64,000 bases of DNA. Source: Silene conica (taxonomy: Eukaryota; Streptophyta; Magnoliopsida; Caryophyllales; Caryophyllaceae). The stretch is from the NCBI GenBank assembly GCA_029255685.2, contig CM055313.2, forward strand, positions 29,446,579-29,510,578, read 5' to 3'. The notes below the pieces were generated by a model. It had not been told where the DNA came from, made no database searches, and saw only the letters and a program-made list of their open reading frames with translations. Below are positions 20,908-31,130 of the stretch, piece after piece (the first letter of the stretch is position 1; the number at the start of each line of letters is the position of its first letter). The position numbers were made by a program, and so were the translations under genes.

Positions 20908-21177
20908 TGATGCGTGTCTATTTTATGATGTTTTACATCTATTTTTACACGCATTTTGTCGCTCATTTACTATGTTTTAGCCATAAATTCCCAAAATTCG
21001 GGCACTTTCGTATTTTCATGCACTTTTGCAGATTTGTGCGGAAAAAGGACGATTTTGCACCAAACTTATGCCCTCGAGATTTTTGCATAACTAAGGAACG
21101 AAGAAAGTCAACTGGAATCACTAATCAAGTATCAAAAGTCAAACCGAGACGAATCAAAGCAATCTAACACGGAAACG

Positions 21178-21291
21178 GGTCGACCGACCTACTATTTGGG
21201 TCGGCCGACCATGCCTCTGTTATGGAAAGCCCAGAAAAACTCCTGAAGCCCGCAAACAGGTCGACCGACCTACCAAGTAGGTCGACCGACC
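21178..21291. repeat. Pair of 12-9-12 modules in the Athila D LTR
   Basis: 21178-21210 (GGTCGACCGACC / GGTCGGCCGACC) and 21259-21291 (GGTCGACCGACC twice), starts 81 bp apart. Compared with Athila C the arms are identical while the spacers have changed (tacttcatg to tactatttg; tacaatata to taccaagta). Spacer length is unchanged. Confidence 0.92.
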
Positions 21292-21790
21292 TCCGCACAG
21301 ATTCAGAACAATTCCGAAGCCCATCAACGTATTAGAGTTTTAAGGAAACTCTTTATTTTCCATCTATTTAAGCTAGATTTCGTATTAGGGTTAATCATTC
21401 AGTTTCCAATAGAGTTTTGCTCAATCTTTAATTTAGTTTTATCTTTAGTTTTTTAATCTTTCAATAATTCTCAACACTTTTAGTTTGTTCTTCAATCTTT
21501 CAACAAGCATTCAATAAAGTTTGTTCCTTTCTGCCTTAATCCGATTTCTGGTAATTACTCTCTTAATTTAGTTTCATTATTGTTCTTATTATTATTGCAT
21601 TCGGTTAAAATAGAATCCCAAGCTTTATTATTGATTGCATGTTTAGATTATCATTCATTATGTTCTCCATGTTAAATCCCGTTTTCATTGTTGTTTTAGT
21701 AATTATGCGTAGCTAAATACATATGTTAGGATGTAGGGAATGAATATGCATAGGTAATAGAATTCCGAGACCGACCTGTAGCAGAGTCGT

Positions 21791-21864
21791 GGTCGGCCGA
21801 CTCAAATAATAGGTCGGTCGACCAAGGCGGTGGTCGGCCGACTGGACTAGCCGGTCGGTCGACC
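21791..21864. repeat. Two close 12-9-12 modules in the Athila D LTR
   Basis: 21791-21823 and 21832-21864, both GGTCGGCCGACT / GGTCGGTCGACC with 9-base spacers, only 8 bp apart. This is the tightest pair in the window and may be a local duplication. Confidence 0.9.
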
Positions 21865-22461
21865 CACTCGCGTTCGTATTCCGTTCGTTTTAATTCGTAA
21901 ATTATAATACCCTACAATGAGACTGAAAGGAGACTTGTAGATGTTAGTAATGACTTCCCCAAGATTGAAAGATACGGGGAGGGCATTGGTTTACACCTTA
22001 AGACGGCTAGGTTACTCAAGACTGAAAGGTATGTGACCTAGAATTTAGGAATCACCTTTATTGTTGACACCCAATAATTGTGAGACCTAGGAACTAATAG
22101 CATAGGCCGAAAGGAGCTATTAGGTACCATAGACTGAAAGGATATGTTACACCCCTTACGCGACTGCAATACATGTTGACCTTAGGATTTATATTATCTT
22201 AGTTATTTGTTACCCAAACATCCTATCATCCCTTTTTATATAGTTTTAATTTTATCTTTATTTTCTTGTTTTATTCTTATCTTTGCTTTTGACTTAGTAA
22301 TCAACCCATCAAAACCCTTAAAATTGTTACTTTAAACATAAACATCAAACAATAAACATTCCCCACCTCCTTGTGGTTCGACCCTGACTTTCACTATCTA
22401 TAGTTTAAGTTTAGGAATTATAAATTTATCTTTGGTACCCTCAACGACGGGCATCAAATTT

Positions 22462-22479
22462 TGGCGCCGTTGCCGGGGA
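22462..22479 (+). promoter_or_regulatory. tRNA-Asp primer binding site, Athila D
   Basis: TGGCGCCGTTGCCGGGGA, identical to the site in Athila C. Confidence 0.9.
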
Positions 22480-22577
22480 GGTGACGCCAGTGTTTATTGT
22501 TTATTGTTTTTGTTTCTTTTGTTTAAGGAACTTTTGTTCCTTGAACCTTCTCACTTTTTTCTTGTAGTTTCCGTCTT

Positions 22578-24155
22578 ATGCGCAGGTCAGTTCAAGGAGA
22601 ACTCCTACCACTTGACCACGAGCTTGAGAGGACTCTAAGAGAAAGGAGAAAACAACTTCTAGCGAGTAAGGAAGGAGGTTCACCATCTTCCTTATTCCAA
22701 GAAGACATCTTTGAGCAATGACCATTACCATCTTCACCAAAAACACCAACGTCACAACCAAATTCACCCAACAATCCACCTTCACCAAAAACACCACCTG
22801 TTACCTACTTGCAAGTTTTTCCGAAAGAAGAAGAAAACATGACAGAGGAAGCTACTATTGCCAGTCACTCCATGCCTCAGGTGAAGGACCTATACAAAGG
22901 GTTCACTTTACCTGCAGGTACTGGGAAGCCATTCGAGGCCAAGCCTGCCTATATTACTATGGTTGAGAGAAACCAATTTGGAGGCTCGGCCGATGAGGAT
23001 GCTGCAAAGCATATTGAAATCTTCACAGATTACATATGCTCTATTGCACCCCCAGAAGAAGTGACGCAAGACCAGATTAAGCAGACCATGTTTATCTTCT
23101 CTCTTAGGGACTCTGCAAGGGAATGGTACAGAGACCTGGACCGCACTGCTGCGGGAATCACAGATTGAAATACCTTAGCCTTAGCATTCTACAGAAAATA
23201 CTATTCTGCATCCAAGACTAATGCTTTGAGGGCGCAGATTACAAATTTCAAGCAAAGACCTAATGAGGATTTCAGTGAGGCTTGGGACAGGTTCAAGAGA
23301 CTTGTTCGATCCATACCACACCATGGATTCGAACAATGGTTTCTTTGTAACCAGTTCTACAATGGCCTCTATGATGACAACAGGGCCTATTTAGATGCTG
23401 CAGCCAATGGGAGATTCCAGGACAATTCCGGAGAGACTAAGGGTCTCAAGTTAATAGAGGATATTGCTGTGCACCGCGCCGAACATGGAACTTCCCGCGG
23501 TAACCAAAGGAAGGCTGAGTCTAACGTAGCTGTTATTGAGGCCTTGGTGGCCAAGTTAGAGAAGCTGGAAGCTGGAGGGAAGTTCGATTTAGGAAGTGGA
23601 AGCAAGGGAGGAATTTATCAGGTGAATGCCGTTCAAGACGGACCCTTTGCTTGTGAAAGGTGTTGTGGAGAAGGGCACGTGTCAAAATTTTGTACCTCAT
23701 CCAATGAGACATGTGCCGCTTTCCAGCACTATCGTGGGAACAATTTCTATGACCCGAATAATAATAATGTCCATCCAAACATGAGGTGGACAAGCCAGAA
23801 TGTTCTCAACCCACAACACATGCAACCTCAGCAAAACTCCACATACATTCCCCCACATAAGCAAGGTTTCCAAAAACCACCCTTCAACCCTCAACCACCT
23901 TCAAACCCACCACCCAACACAGACACTCTTATCCAAAATCTCATTGGGTTGGTTCAGAAGGAATCTCAGGCTAGGGAAGCAGGGATGAAGATTTTAGAAT
24001 CTCAAATTGCTCAAATCGCGGGCAAGAACGATACTAGGGCTCCGGGTCAACTTCCGACCAAGACGGACCAGAAAAAAGAGACTCTAAATATCATATCCCT
24101 ACGAAGTGGAGCTAAAGTGGGAGGTGAAAAAGAAAAAGAGAAACAGCCGAACTGA
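22578..24155 (+). pseudogene. Athila D gag, nearly intact
   Basis: A single frame from Met 22578 (MRRSVQGELLPLDHELE) to the stop at 24153-24155, about 525 codons, broken only by TGA at 22719-22721 and TGA at 23166-23168; the latter stands where Athila C has Trp. Domains: a Ser/Pro-rich N-terminal part, a Retrotrans_gag region (about residues 120-270; FIFSLRDSAREWYRDLD, VRSIPHHGFEQWFLCNQFYNGL), a CCHC zinc knuckle CERCCGEGHVSKFC, and a Pro/Asn/Gln-rich C-terminus. The product would form the virus-like particle and bind genomic RNA. The start is chosen because the frame is open and in phase from there; a later Met at 22849 is possible. A pair of GGTCGACC modules follows the stop by 14 bp. Confidence 0.88.
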
Positions 24156-24169
24156 CAGACAGCGAGGAA

Positions 24170-24274
24170 GGTCGACCGACCCAGGAGCCAGGTCGACCGA
24201 CCTCTGAGCAGATTCCAGAAAAATCCACTGTACAGGAAACTGGTCGATCAACCGAGGAAGAGGGTCGACCGACC
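24170..24274. repeat. Pair of 12-9-12 modules after Athila D gag
   Basis: 24170-24202 (GGTCGACCGACC twice) and 24242-24274 (GGTCGATCAACC / GGTCGACCGACC), starts 72 bp apart, at the gag-protease boundary. Confidence 0.88.
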
Positions 24275-24302
24275 ACCGATGCGGAGAAAGAAGCTCATTT
24301 TC

Positions 24303-25535
24303 GTCCCGAACTTCCAAACAACTTGAGGGACTTCCTTTTTCGGGGTGATAAGACCCCTAGGTTTCTGAAAAGGGCTGCAAATACTGACTCTTCAGCCCCT
24401 CCTTTCGCGGAAAGACTCATACCTACAAAGGACCAGGTATCTTTTGACAAGTTTAAAGACGTAATTCGTTCATTAAATGTTCAAGTTCCGTTTTTAGAAT
24501 TAGTCCAACAGGTTCCTTCATATCTTAAGTTTATGAGACAGCTTTTGTCAAGAAAGAGGTCTTTAGATAAGGTTGAGTCAGTGGCCCTCACTGAAGAGTC
24601 ATCCAGCTTCCTATCACATGTCATTGCCCCTCATAAGCTGGAGGATCCTGGCAGTTTTTCTGTCCCCTGCAATATAGGAACCTTCCCTGTAAAAAAAGGC
24701 TTTATGCGACTTAGGAGCTAGTATCAGTGTCATGCCCCTAAGTGTTGCCCTAAAACTAGGAATGACCAATTTTGCAGTAACCAGCATGACTGTCCAGATG
24801 GCAGACCGTACATCTATGGAACCCATAGGGGTGTTGGAAAACATCCATGTGCGTATAGACAGGTTTTTCTTCCCAGTTGACTTCGTAGTTTTGGATATCC
24901 CATAGGATGCCCATATACCTATAATATTAGGAAGACCTTTCCTTCATACTGCGGGAGCCATCATAGATGTAGGCACTGGGACTTTAACCTTCAAAGTAGG
25001 AAAGCATTCTATTATTTATGGCCTATCTTATAGGAAAAAGGATGCTATGACCCCCATCACTTGTAATGCTATTACTTCGGAGAAGAAGTATAAGGTCATC
25101 ACTACTTCTCCTACTTTATTGCATACTCCTGTATCTGTTTTTACACCTCCGCCCCAGATTGGGAGCAATATGGAGGATACTTCTATTGTGACTAATGCAG
25201 GAATTGGTTTGGGGAAACCCGAAATAAAGGAAGTCACGGTGCAGAGAGGGGGAATGGGATTCTTGAGCTACAAAGAAGATGAAGACCCAGATGTTGTAGA
25301 TCGGGAGGATAAGAAAAAGAGGAGGCAAGATCCAGGGGAGAGTTCGTCGCATATGCTTTGCGGCGGAAAGAAGATGTGTTTTGCTACTCAAGAAAACACT
25401 GTGGAGACGACGGCATGTCGTCAAAAGCCGTGGTCGGAGATTTTCCGCATCTTTAGCGGATATTTGTTTCAATTTTCAGCTTTTAAGACAATTTACTTTT
25501 GTTGTTTGAGACCTTTTAATTTGGTTTGCTCGTAG
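24303..25535 (+). pseudogene. Athila D gag-protease linker and aspartic protease
   Basis: The first part is open in one frame to 24721 and contains the Athila linker signature SFDKFKDVIRSLNVQVPF, PSYLKFMRQLLSRKR and VALTEESSSF. At a run of seven A (24691-24697) the frame shifts; the protease motif DLGAS is read in another frame at 24708-24722, followed by VMPLSVALKLG and, near 24930, ILGRPFLH. An in-frame TAG at 24903-24905 interrupts it. A further frame, 25047-25535, is the C-terminal part. In autonomous relatives RT follows; here the sequence passes into the 3' noncoding region instead. Confidence 0.8.
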
Positions 25536-25763
25536 TTTTAGAACTTTTTTCCGTTATGCTTGCGTAGTTAAGACTTTGGACTTGTTTCTGGCATCTCGCG
25601 CATTTGTTGGGCGCATATTTATTGTTTTGTCAGGTTTAATAAAGAAACGAAGACCGCTGTGCAGCAGAGGGGTCGACCGACCTAAAATATGGGTCGGTCG
25701 ACCTGGCCTCTGCATTCCTGGATTTCCTGCAGTCCGCAGGAAGGTCGGTCGACCCAAAACATG
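25536..25763 (+). other. Athila D 3' region up to the CACTA 2 insertion
   Basis: Noncoding, homologous to Athila C 15440-15770. It contains a full module at 25671-25703 (GGTCGACCGACC / GGTCGGTCGACC, a perfect 12-bp inverted pair around 9 bases) and a half module at 25743-25763 (12-mer plus a 9-base spacer), after which the CACTA 2 terminus starts exactly where the second 12-mer is expected. Confidence 0.82.
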
Positions 25764-25960
25764 CCCTACTACAAATTGAGCCTATTGCAACATTTTATGT
25801 CTAACATTTTTGTTTTATGTTGCAATTTAGAGTTGATAGAGAATTTATGCAACACTTTGCTTAAAAATGTTGCCTACACCCATCTTTTGCAACATTCTTC
25901 TATAAGTGTTGCACTTAATATTATACAATGCAACATTTCTACCCAAATGTTGCCATCGAA
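25764..25960 (+). repeat. CACTA 2 left terminal inverted repeat and subterminal TTGCAACA array
   Basis: Motifs TTGCAACA or TGTTGC occur at about 25785, 25819, 25849, 25869, 25889, 25908, 25931 and 25948, largely alternating in orientation at intervals of roughly 20 to 35 bp. These are the expected binding sites for the element's TNPA-like protein. Confidence 0.82.
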
Positions 25961-27715
25961 TATATGAAATATTAGTAAATTAATTACTTTTATTTAATTT
26001 TGGCGTTAGGCGCAAAACCGTATTTGTGAAATGTGATCATGTATCGTACTGTTCTCAAACCGTACTTGTGAAATACTGGGTCATTATTCGGGTCGCGAGT
26101 CACATATCCGTTTCAGAATATTATATTGCTGTGTTAATATATAATGTAAAATTGTTATTTTACTTATACCGTACCGTTCTCAAAATTGTATGTGCAACGG
26201 ACTTATTAAAATGATTGAAATTAAATTAATCAATTTTAACTTAGAAAAAAATGATAGAACTTAAAAATAAGAAATGATAGAATTATTTTAGCGGTGCGTG
26301 CAATGCGTGTGGTAGACGAAACCCTTAGCAAAGTCTACTATTATTCCTGAATTAAGTTAGCGGTGCTTTCAAAAATTTTAGAATTTAATACTTTTGGTAG
26401 ATAATTAATTAGGGATTAGTGAAAATTCGTTTGAGCGGTAAACCAAATAAATTTCACGAAAGCACTGAATTCTTTTCTTGCACTTTTGCGCTAAAACAAG
26501 GCAAAATTGAAGACAACTTGATTTTCGAAAGCCAAATTCAAGAGTAAGTTCGCAAATCAAGTCAAGATTTCCTTATTCTCGCTCAAATAATCAATTGCCA
26601 AAATCGATCAAAACCGCTCAAATCAATTGCCCAAATCAAAACCCTAGAATTCTCGCTCAAATCAATCTTCCAAATCAAAACCCTATTAACAAATCAATTC
26701 ACGCTAGATTTCCTTATTCTCCAACACTTTCATTCATCCTCCATCTTGCAAGGGTTCTTTCCGTGAATATCTCAAGCAATTACGCTACTTGTTCAATCAG
26801 GTTACTTTTTCTTTTTTTTCGTTTCAGTATTTTTAATTGTTTTGTATAGTTCTGTTATCACAATTATGTGATTGTGTATGTATGCCCAAATTCTTTTCAG
26901 TATTTTTAATTTTTTTGTATAATTTTGTTATCACAATTACGCTACTTTTCGTATTTGTCTCGAGGATTAGTTCACTGTTCACGATATATTATTGTTAGTT
27001 CATTCTGAATTTGTTCGAGTATATGTTTGGGGACAGTCCATTTGCTCCCTGTCAATTTGCTCCCTGTCACGACATATTTTTAATTGTTTTGTATAATTCT
27101 GTTATCACAATTACGCTACTTTTCGTATTTGTCTCGAGGATTAGTTCACTGTTCACGATATATTATTTTTAGTTCATTCTGAATTTGTTCGAGTATATGT
27201 TTGGGGACAGTCCATTTGTTCCCTGTCAATTTGCTCCCTGTCACGGCATATTTTTAATTGTTTTGTATAATTCTGTTATCACAATTACGCTACTTTTTGT
27301 ATTTGTCTCGAGGATTAGTTCACTGTTCACTATATATTATTGGTAGTTCATTCTGAATTTGTTCGAGTATATGTTTGGGGACAGTCCATTTGCTCCCTGT
27401 CAAAAAATATGCTAAGTCTGAATAGCTTTGCCTTAGTGTTATGGCTTCTGTTGTAGTATAACCAAACCAGGAAGGCGTGTTTGGGGACAGTCCATTTGCT
27501 CCATACAATGTGATACCATGTGGATTTTCCATATTTTATTTGCTCCCTGTCAATTTTTCATCTGTTTAAGTTGGTTTCTTTTATTTCTAACTTTGAATAA
27601 TAATATCAATACTGATATCAGCATATAGTAATACCATGTGATTTTCCTTATTTTATTTGTCTTTTTTTTGTGAGAAATATTGCTTATCATTTTAATTCAT
27701 TCCAGAATTCGAGTC
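25961..27715 (+). other. CACTA 2 leader upstream of the transposase
   Basis: No coding sequence supported. It contains a ~174-bp tandem repeat (listed separately) and a pair of related ATACCATGTG...TTTTCC...TATTTTATTTG segments at about 27510 and 27630. Transcription of the transposase presumably starts here; I see no decisive TATA box. Confidence 0.6.
26895..27403 (+). repeat. 174-bp tandem repeat, about three copies
   Basis: The phrase ATTACGCTACTTTT recurs at positions exactly 174 bp apart (GCTAC at 26941, 27115 and 27289). Units carry TTTGGGGACAGTCCATTTG and one or two copies of TTTGCTCCCTGTCA. Copies differ by few bases, so the array is young or homogenised. Confidence 0.88.
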
Positions 27716-30700
27716 ATGAGTAAAGAAAGAAGTTGGATGTATTTACCTAGACGATTACCTGACTATGAAAATGGAGTCATTGAATTTTTAGATGCATCTT
27801 TTTCGATAACAAATCTAGGGGGTCAAATAAGATGTCCGTGCAAACGGTGTAAAAATCGTTACTAGTTACGACGACATGAAGTGTTTGATCATCTTAAAGC
27901 ACTTGGTTTTGTTGAAAATTATGATGTGTGGGTCTTTCATGGAGAAGAACAAATATCTACAGAATCTTATACAGAGGATGAAGGGTCTAGTTTTCAGTAT
28001 GATACTAATGAGTTGTTACATGATACATTCCGTACGACCTTTGAAGGATTTTCTAATACAAGTGATGGTCCCAATAAAGAAGCAGAGAAATTTTATAGGT
28101 TAGTAGAAGAAGGTAAGCAAGAGTTATATCCAGGTTGTAAGAAATATTCAAAGATTTCTGTTATCATTCGACTTTTTCAGTATAAGACAGAACATGGAAT
28201 TAGTAATATAGCGTTGGATGCTCTGTTAAAACTGTTGAAGGACATGATCCCAGATGCAAACTTCCCTACTAACTTCAATGAGGCTAGGAAGTTTGTACGA
28301 GGCCTAGGACTTGATTATAAGAAGATATATGCATGTCCTAATGATTGTATGTTGTTTTGGAAAGAATATGAGCATGCCAACGAGTGTCACGTTTGCCATG
28401 CCTCAAAGTGAAAACAATATGAAGGGAATGAGGTTGGTAAATCGTCAAGAAAATGTCGTCGTATACCTGCAAAGGTTTTATGGCATTTTCCACTAAAACC
28501 AAGGCTGCAAAGACTTTATATGTGCGCTGAAACTGCCAAGTATATGACATGGCATGCTGAACAACGTTTAAAAGATGGACATCTACGACACCCAGCAGAC
28601 GGGAAAGCTTGGCAGGACTTTGATTCATTATACCCGTTGTTTGCCCAAGAACCTCGGAATGTAAGGTTAGGATTAGCATCTGATGGATTCAACCCTTTTC
28701 GGACGATGAATGTTAGTCACAGTACTTGGCCGGTTGTGTTGATCAATTACAATTTACCGCCCTGGATGTTTATGAAACCCGAGTATTTTATGTTATCACT
28801 GCTTATTCCAGGTCCTGAGGGTCCAGGAAATAATCTTGATATTTACTTACAGCCCTTAATTGAGGAGTTAAAGGATCTATGGGACAGTGGGCTTGAGACG
28901 TATGATAAAATGAAGAATGAAACATTTACTTTACATGCGTCTTTGAGTTGGACAATAAGTGATTTTCCCGGATATTCAATGTTGTCAGGATGGAAAACAA
29001 AGGGCAAGTTGGCATGTCCAAACTGTAATCATGGAACCGATTCGATATATCTGAAACACAGTAGAAAAATGTGTTATATGGGTCATCGTAAATTTCTAAG
29101 TGTAGAAGACCCATTGCGGAGAAATAAGAAGTCTTTTAATGGTGTGGTTGAAGAGAGACTTCCCCCGAAACGCTTATCTAGGTGTGATGCCTTTGAGGAG
29201 GTATCTGACTTTGTGAATTTTTTCGGAAAAAAGCAAAAGCAAAAGAAAAATTATATTTTCCCATGGAAAAAAAAGTCAATTTTTTTTGAATTGCCATATT
29301 GGAGACACAATGCATGCCGTCACAATCTTGACGTGTTGCATATTGAAAAAAAATTGTGTGACAATGTGTTAGGTACTTTATTGGATATTTCTGGAAAGAC
29401 CAAGGATCATGCGAATGCTAGGTTTGACCTTCTTGTTCTTGGAATTAAGGAAGACCTACAGCCTAAACTTTCACATGATAAAAGACATGTCATTTTTCAA
29501 CCAGCATGTTATTCTATGTCTAAAAACGAAAAAGAAATTTTTTGTCGAGCCTTAAAAGCAACAAAGCTGCCCTATGGTTTTGCCTCTAATATATCACGCT
29601 GTGTTAATACTGTGCAAAGGAAGATTTTTGGGTATAAGAGTCATGATGCTCATATCATGCTACACTACTTGCTGCAAGTTGCTGTTAGAAGAGCCATCCC
29701 TAAACACGTGGCAGTTCCTCTAATTAGACTGGGGAATTTCTTTCGAAAGTTGTGTAGTAAGGTTTTGAGTCATACAGACTTTGATTACTTAGAAACAGAA
29801 ATTGCTCAAATACTGTGTGAACTTGAAATTTTTTTTCTACCAAGCTTCTTTGACATAATGGTCCATTTGCCTATTCATCTTGTAGAAGAAATTAGGCTTG
29901 GGGGTCCGGTGCATGGGAGAGGGATGTTCTTCATTGAGAGATATTTGTGTAAACTGAAATCATATGTTCGGAATAGAGGTCGTCCGGAAGGATCCATTGC
30001 TGAGGGTTTTTTGATTGAAGAGTGTATGAACTTCTGCTCTAGGTATATCAATGATGAAATTAAGGTGGGAAATATGGGCACAGATGACATGACAACGACA
30101 GTTAAGGGTACCGAGAACACCTTGTTTGCCAGTGTAGGACATCCTTTAGGAGGGAAAAAACAAAACAAAGGAAAACTGTTCTCTTTGGATGCCAAATTAG
30201 CTGAAATAGCACATCGATATGCCCTGTTCAACTCAGACAGTAAAGATGTTGATCAATATATAAAGTAAGTTATTTTAACATGTTATTTAATAAGCGATCT
30301 TTTTCTAAAGCAAGTTATGGTAAAATGATCCTTATACTTGTTCACTTAGTGTATTTTAATATTGCAGAGAACATGAAGTCTTTGTGAACACACAACGACA
30401 TAAGAGTAAATGGAAACGTGCGCGGAACCATACTTATGAATTTGCTAATTGGTTAAACGAAAAAGCTATGGCATAAAATGTTCCTGACCATATATATTGG
30501 CTTGCGAAGGGTCCTAGTCTTTCAGCCAGGAGGTACAAGGGGTATCATGTAAATGGTTATGACTTTTACACAAAATCCCGAGATGCCCGATGTAAGACAC
30601 AAAATAGTGGGGTAATATTATCGGCCATAACTTCTAGTTTTGCTAGCTCCAAGGACCAAAATCCTAAAGAAGGGGATGTAACCTACTATGGTGTCATTTT

Positions 30701-31130
30701 AGAAATAATTGAGCTAAACTATTGGTCAAAATTCAGTGTTGTTTTATTTCTCTGTGAGTGGTACCAAGTGGAAAAGGATGAATATGGGTTGTCGTGTGTT
30801 AATGTGAACAAATTTTGTTCTGTAGATGATCCATTTGTCATGCCGTCTCAGGTTCAGCAAGTATTCTATGTGGCAGATCCTATAATAGATGGCCTACATT
30901 ATGTCATGCCCTATGATCCAAGAGATATATATGACTGTGAGATAGAAACTGCAGAACCACAAAGCGACAAGTCAGGCAGTCTCCCGTTGCAGTCATCACC
31001 GGAAATAGTTAATGATGAGGATATTATATTAGCTAGAGATGATATAGAACCTTCTCTTATTGATGCAAATACTGTTCTGGAAGACACTAATAGTTGTTTT
31101 GATTTACTTGGTGAGAATTCTGATTGTGAT
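27716..31130 (+). pseudogene. CACTA transposase (tnp2 / TNPD type), three nonsense codons, last exon split by Copia-1
   Basis: Exon 1 runs in one frame from Met 27716 (MSKERSWMYL) to about 30265, roughly 850 codons. It has a transposase-associated domain with the CPCKRCKN zinc motif (about residues 40-50), the Transposase_21/tnp2 core (GLASDGFNPF, PGPEGPGNNLDIYLQPLIEEL, WKTKGKLACPNCN) and a DUF4218 region (FFDIMVHLPIHLVEEI, RYLCKLKSYVRNRGRPEGSIAEG). An intron of about 100 bp (GTAAGT at 30266, ending TTGCAG at 30367) joins exon 2, which carries a DUF4216 region (GVILEIIELNYWSKFSVVLF). Stops: TAG 27863-27865, TGA 28409-28411 and TAA at 30475. Copia-1 interrupts exon 2 at 31130; the remaining ~20 codons and stop are at 48140-48199. 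The product would cut at the terminal repeats. Confidence 0.9.

Larger units (their letters stand above)
20908..22456 (+). repeat. 5' LTR of Athila D
   Basis: 1549 bp, TGATGCGTGTCT to GACGGGCATCA, clearly diverged from the Athila C LTRs but collinear. It contains four modules (21178-21291 pair and 21791-21864 tandem pair). Confidence 0.9.
20908..25763 (+). mobile_element. Athila-like element D, 5' LTR to 3' region, interrupted by CACTA 2
   Basis: 5' LTR 20908-22456, tRNA-Asp primer site 22462-22479, gag 22578-24155, gag-protease linker and aspartic protease 24303-25535, then directly a 3' noncoding region homologous to Athila C. No RT, RNase H or integrase lies between protease and the 3' region. 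The copy stops where CACTA 2 begins at 25764, so its 3' LTR should be beyond the right edge. Candidate left target GGACC at 20903-20907. Confidence 0.85.

Noticed and set aside
1882-25763. GGTCGACC modules as site-specific recombinase sites of the loxP/FRT kind, since 12-9-12 resembles 13-8-13
   Set aside because: Recombinase sites need identical spacers and inverted arms. Here spacers differ and many arms are direct. No recombinase gene is present.
1882-25763. GTCGAC (SalI) rich motifs as cloning or linker artefacts
   Set aside because: They lie at homologous places in diverged elements with different spacers and flanks, so they are native.
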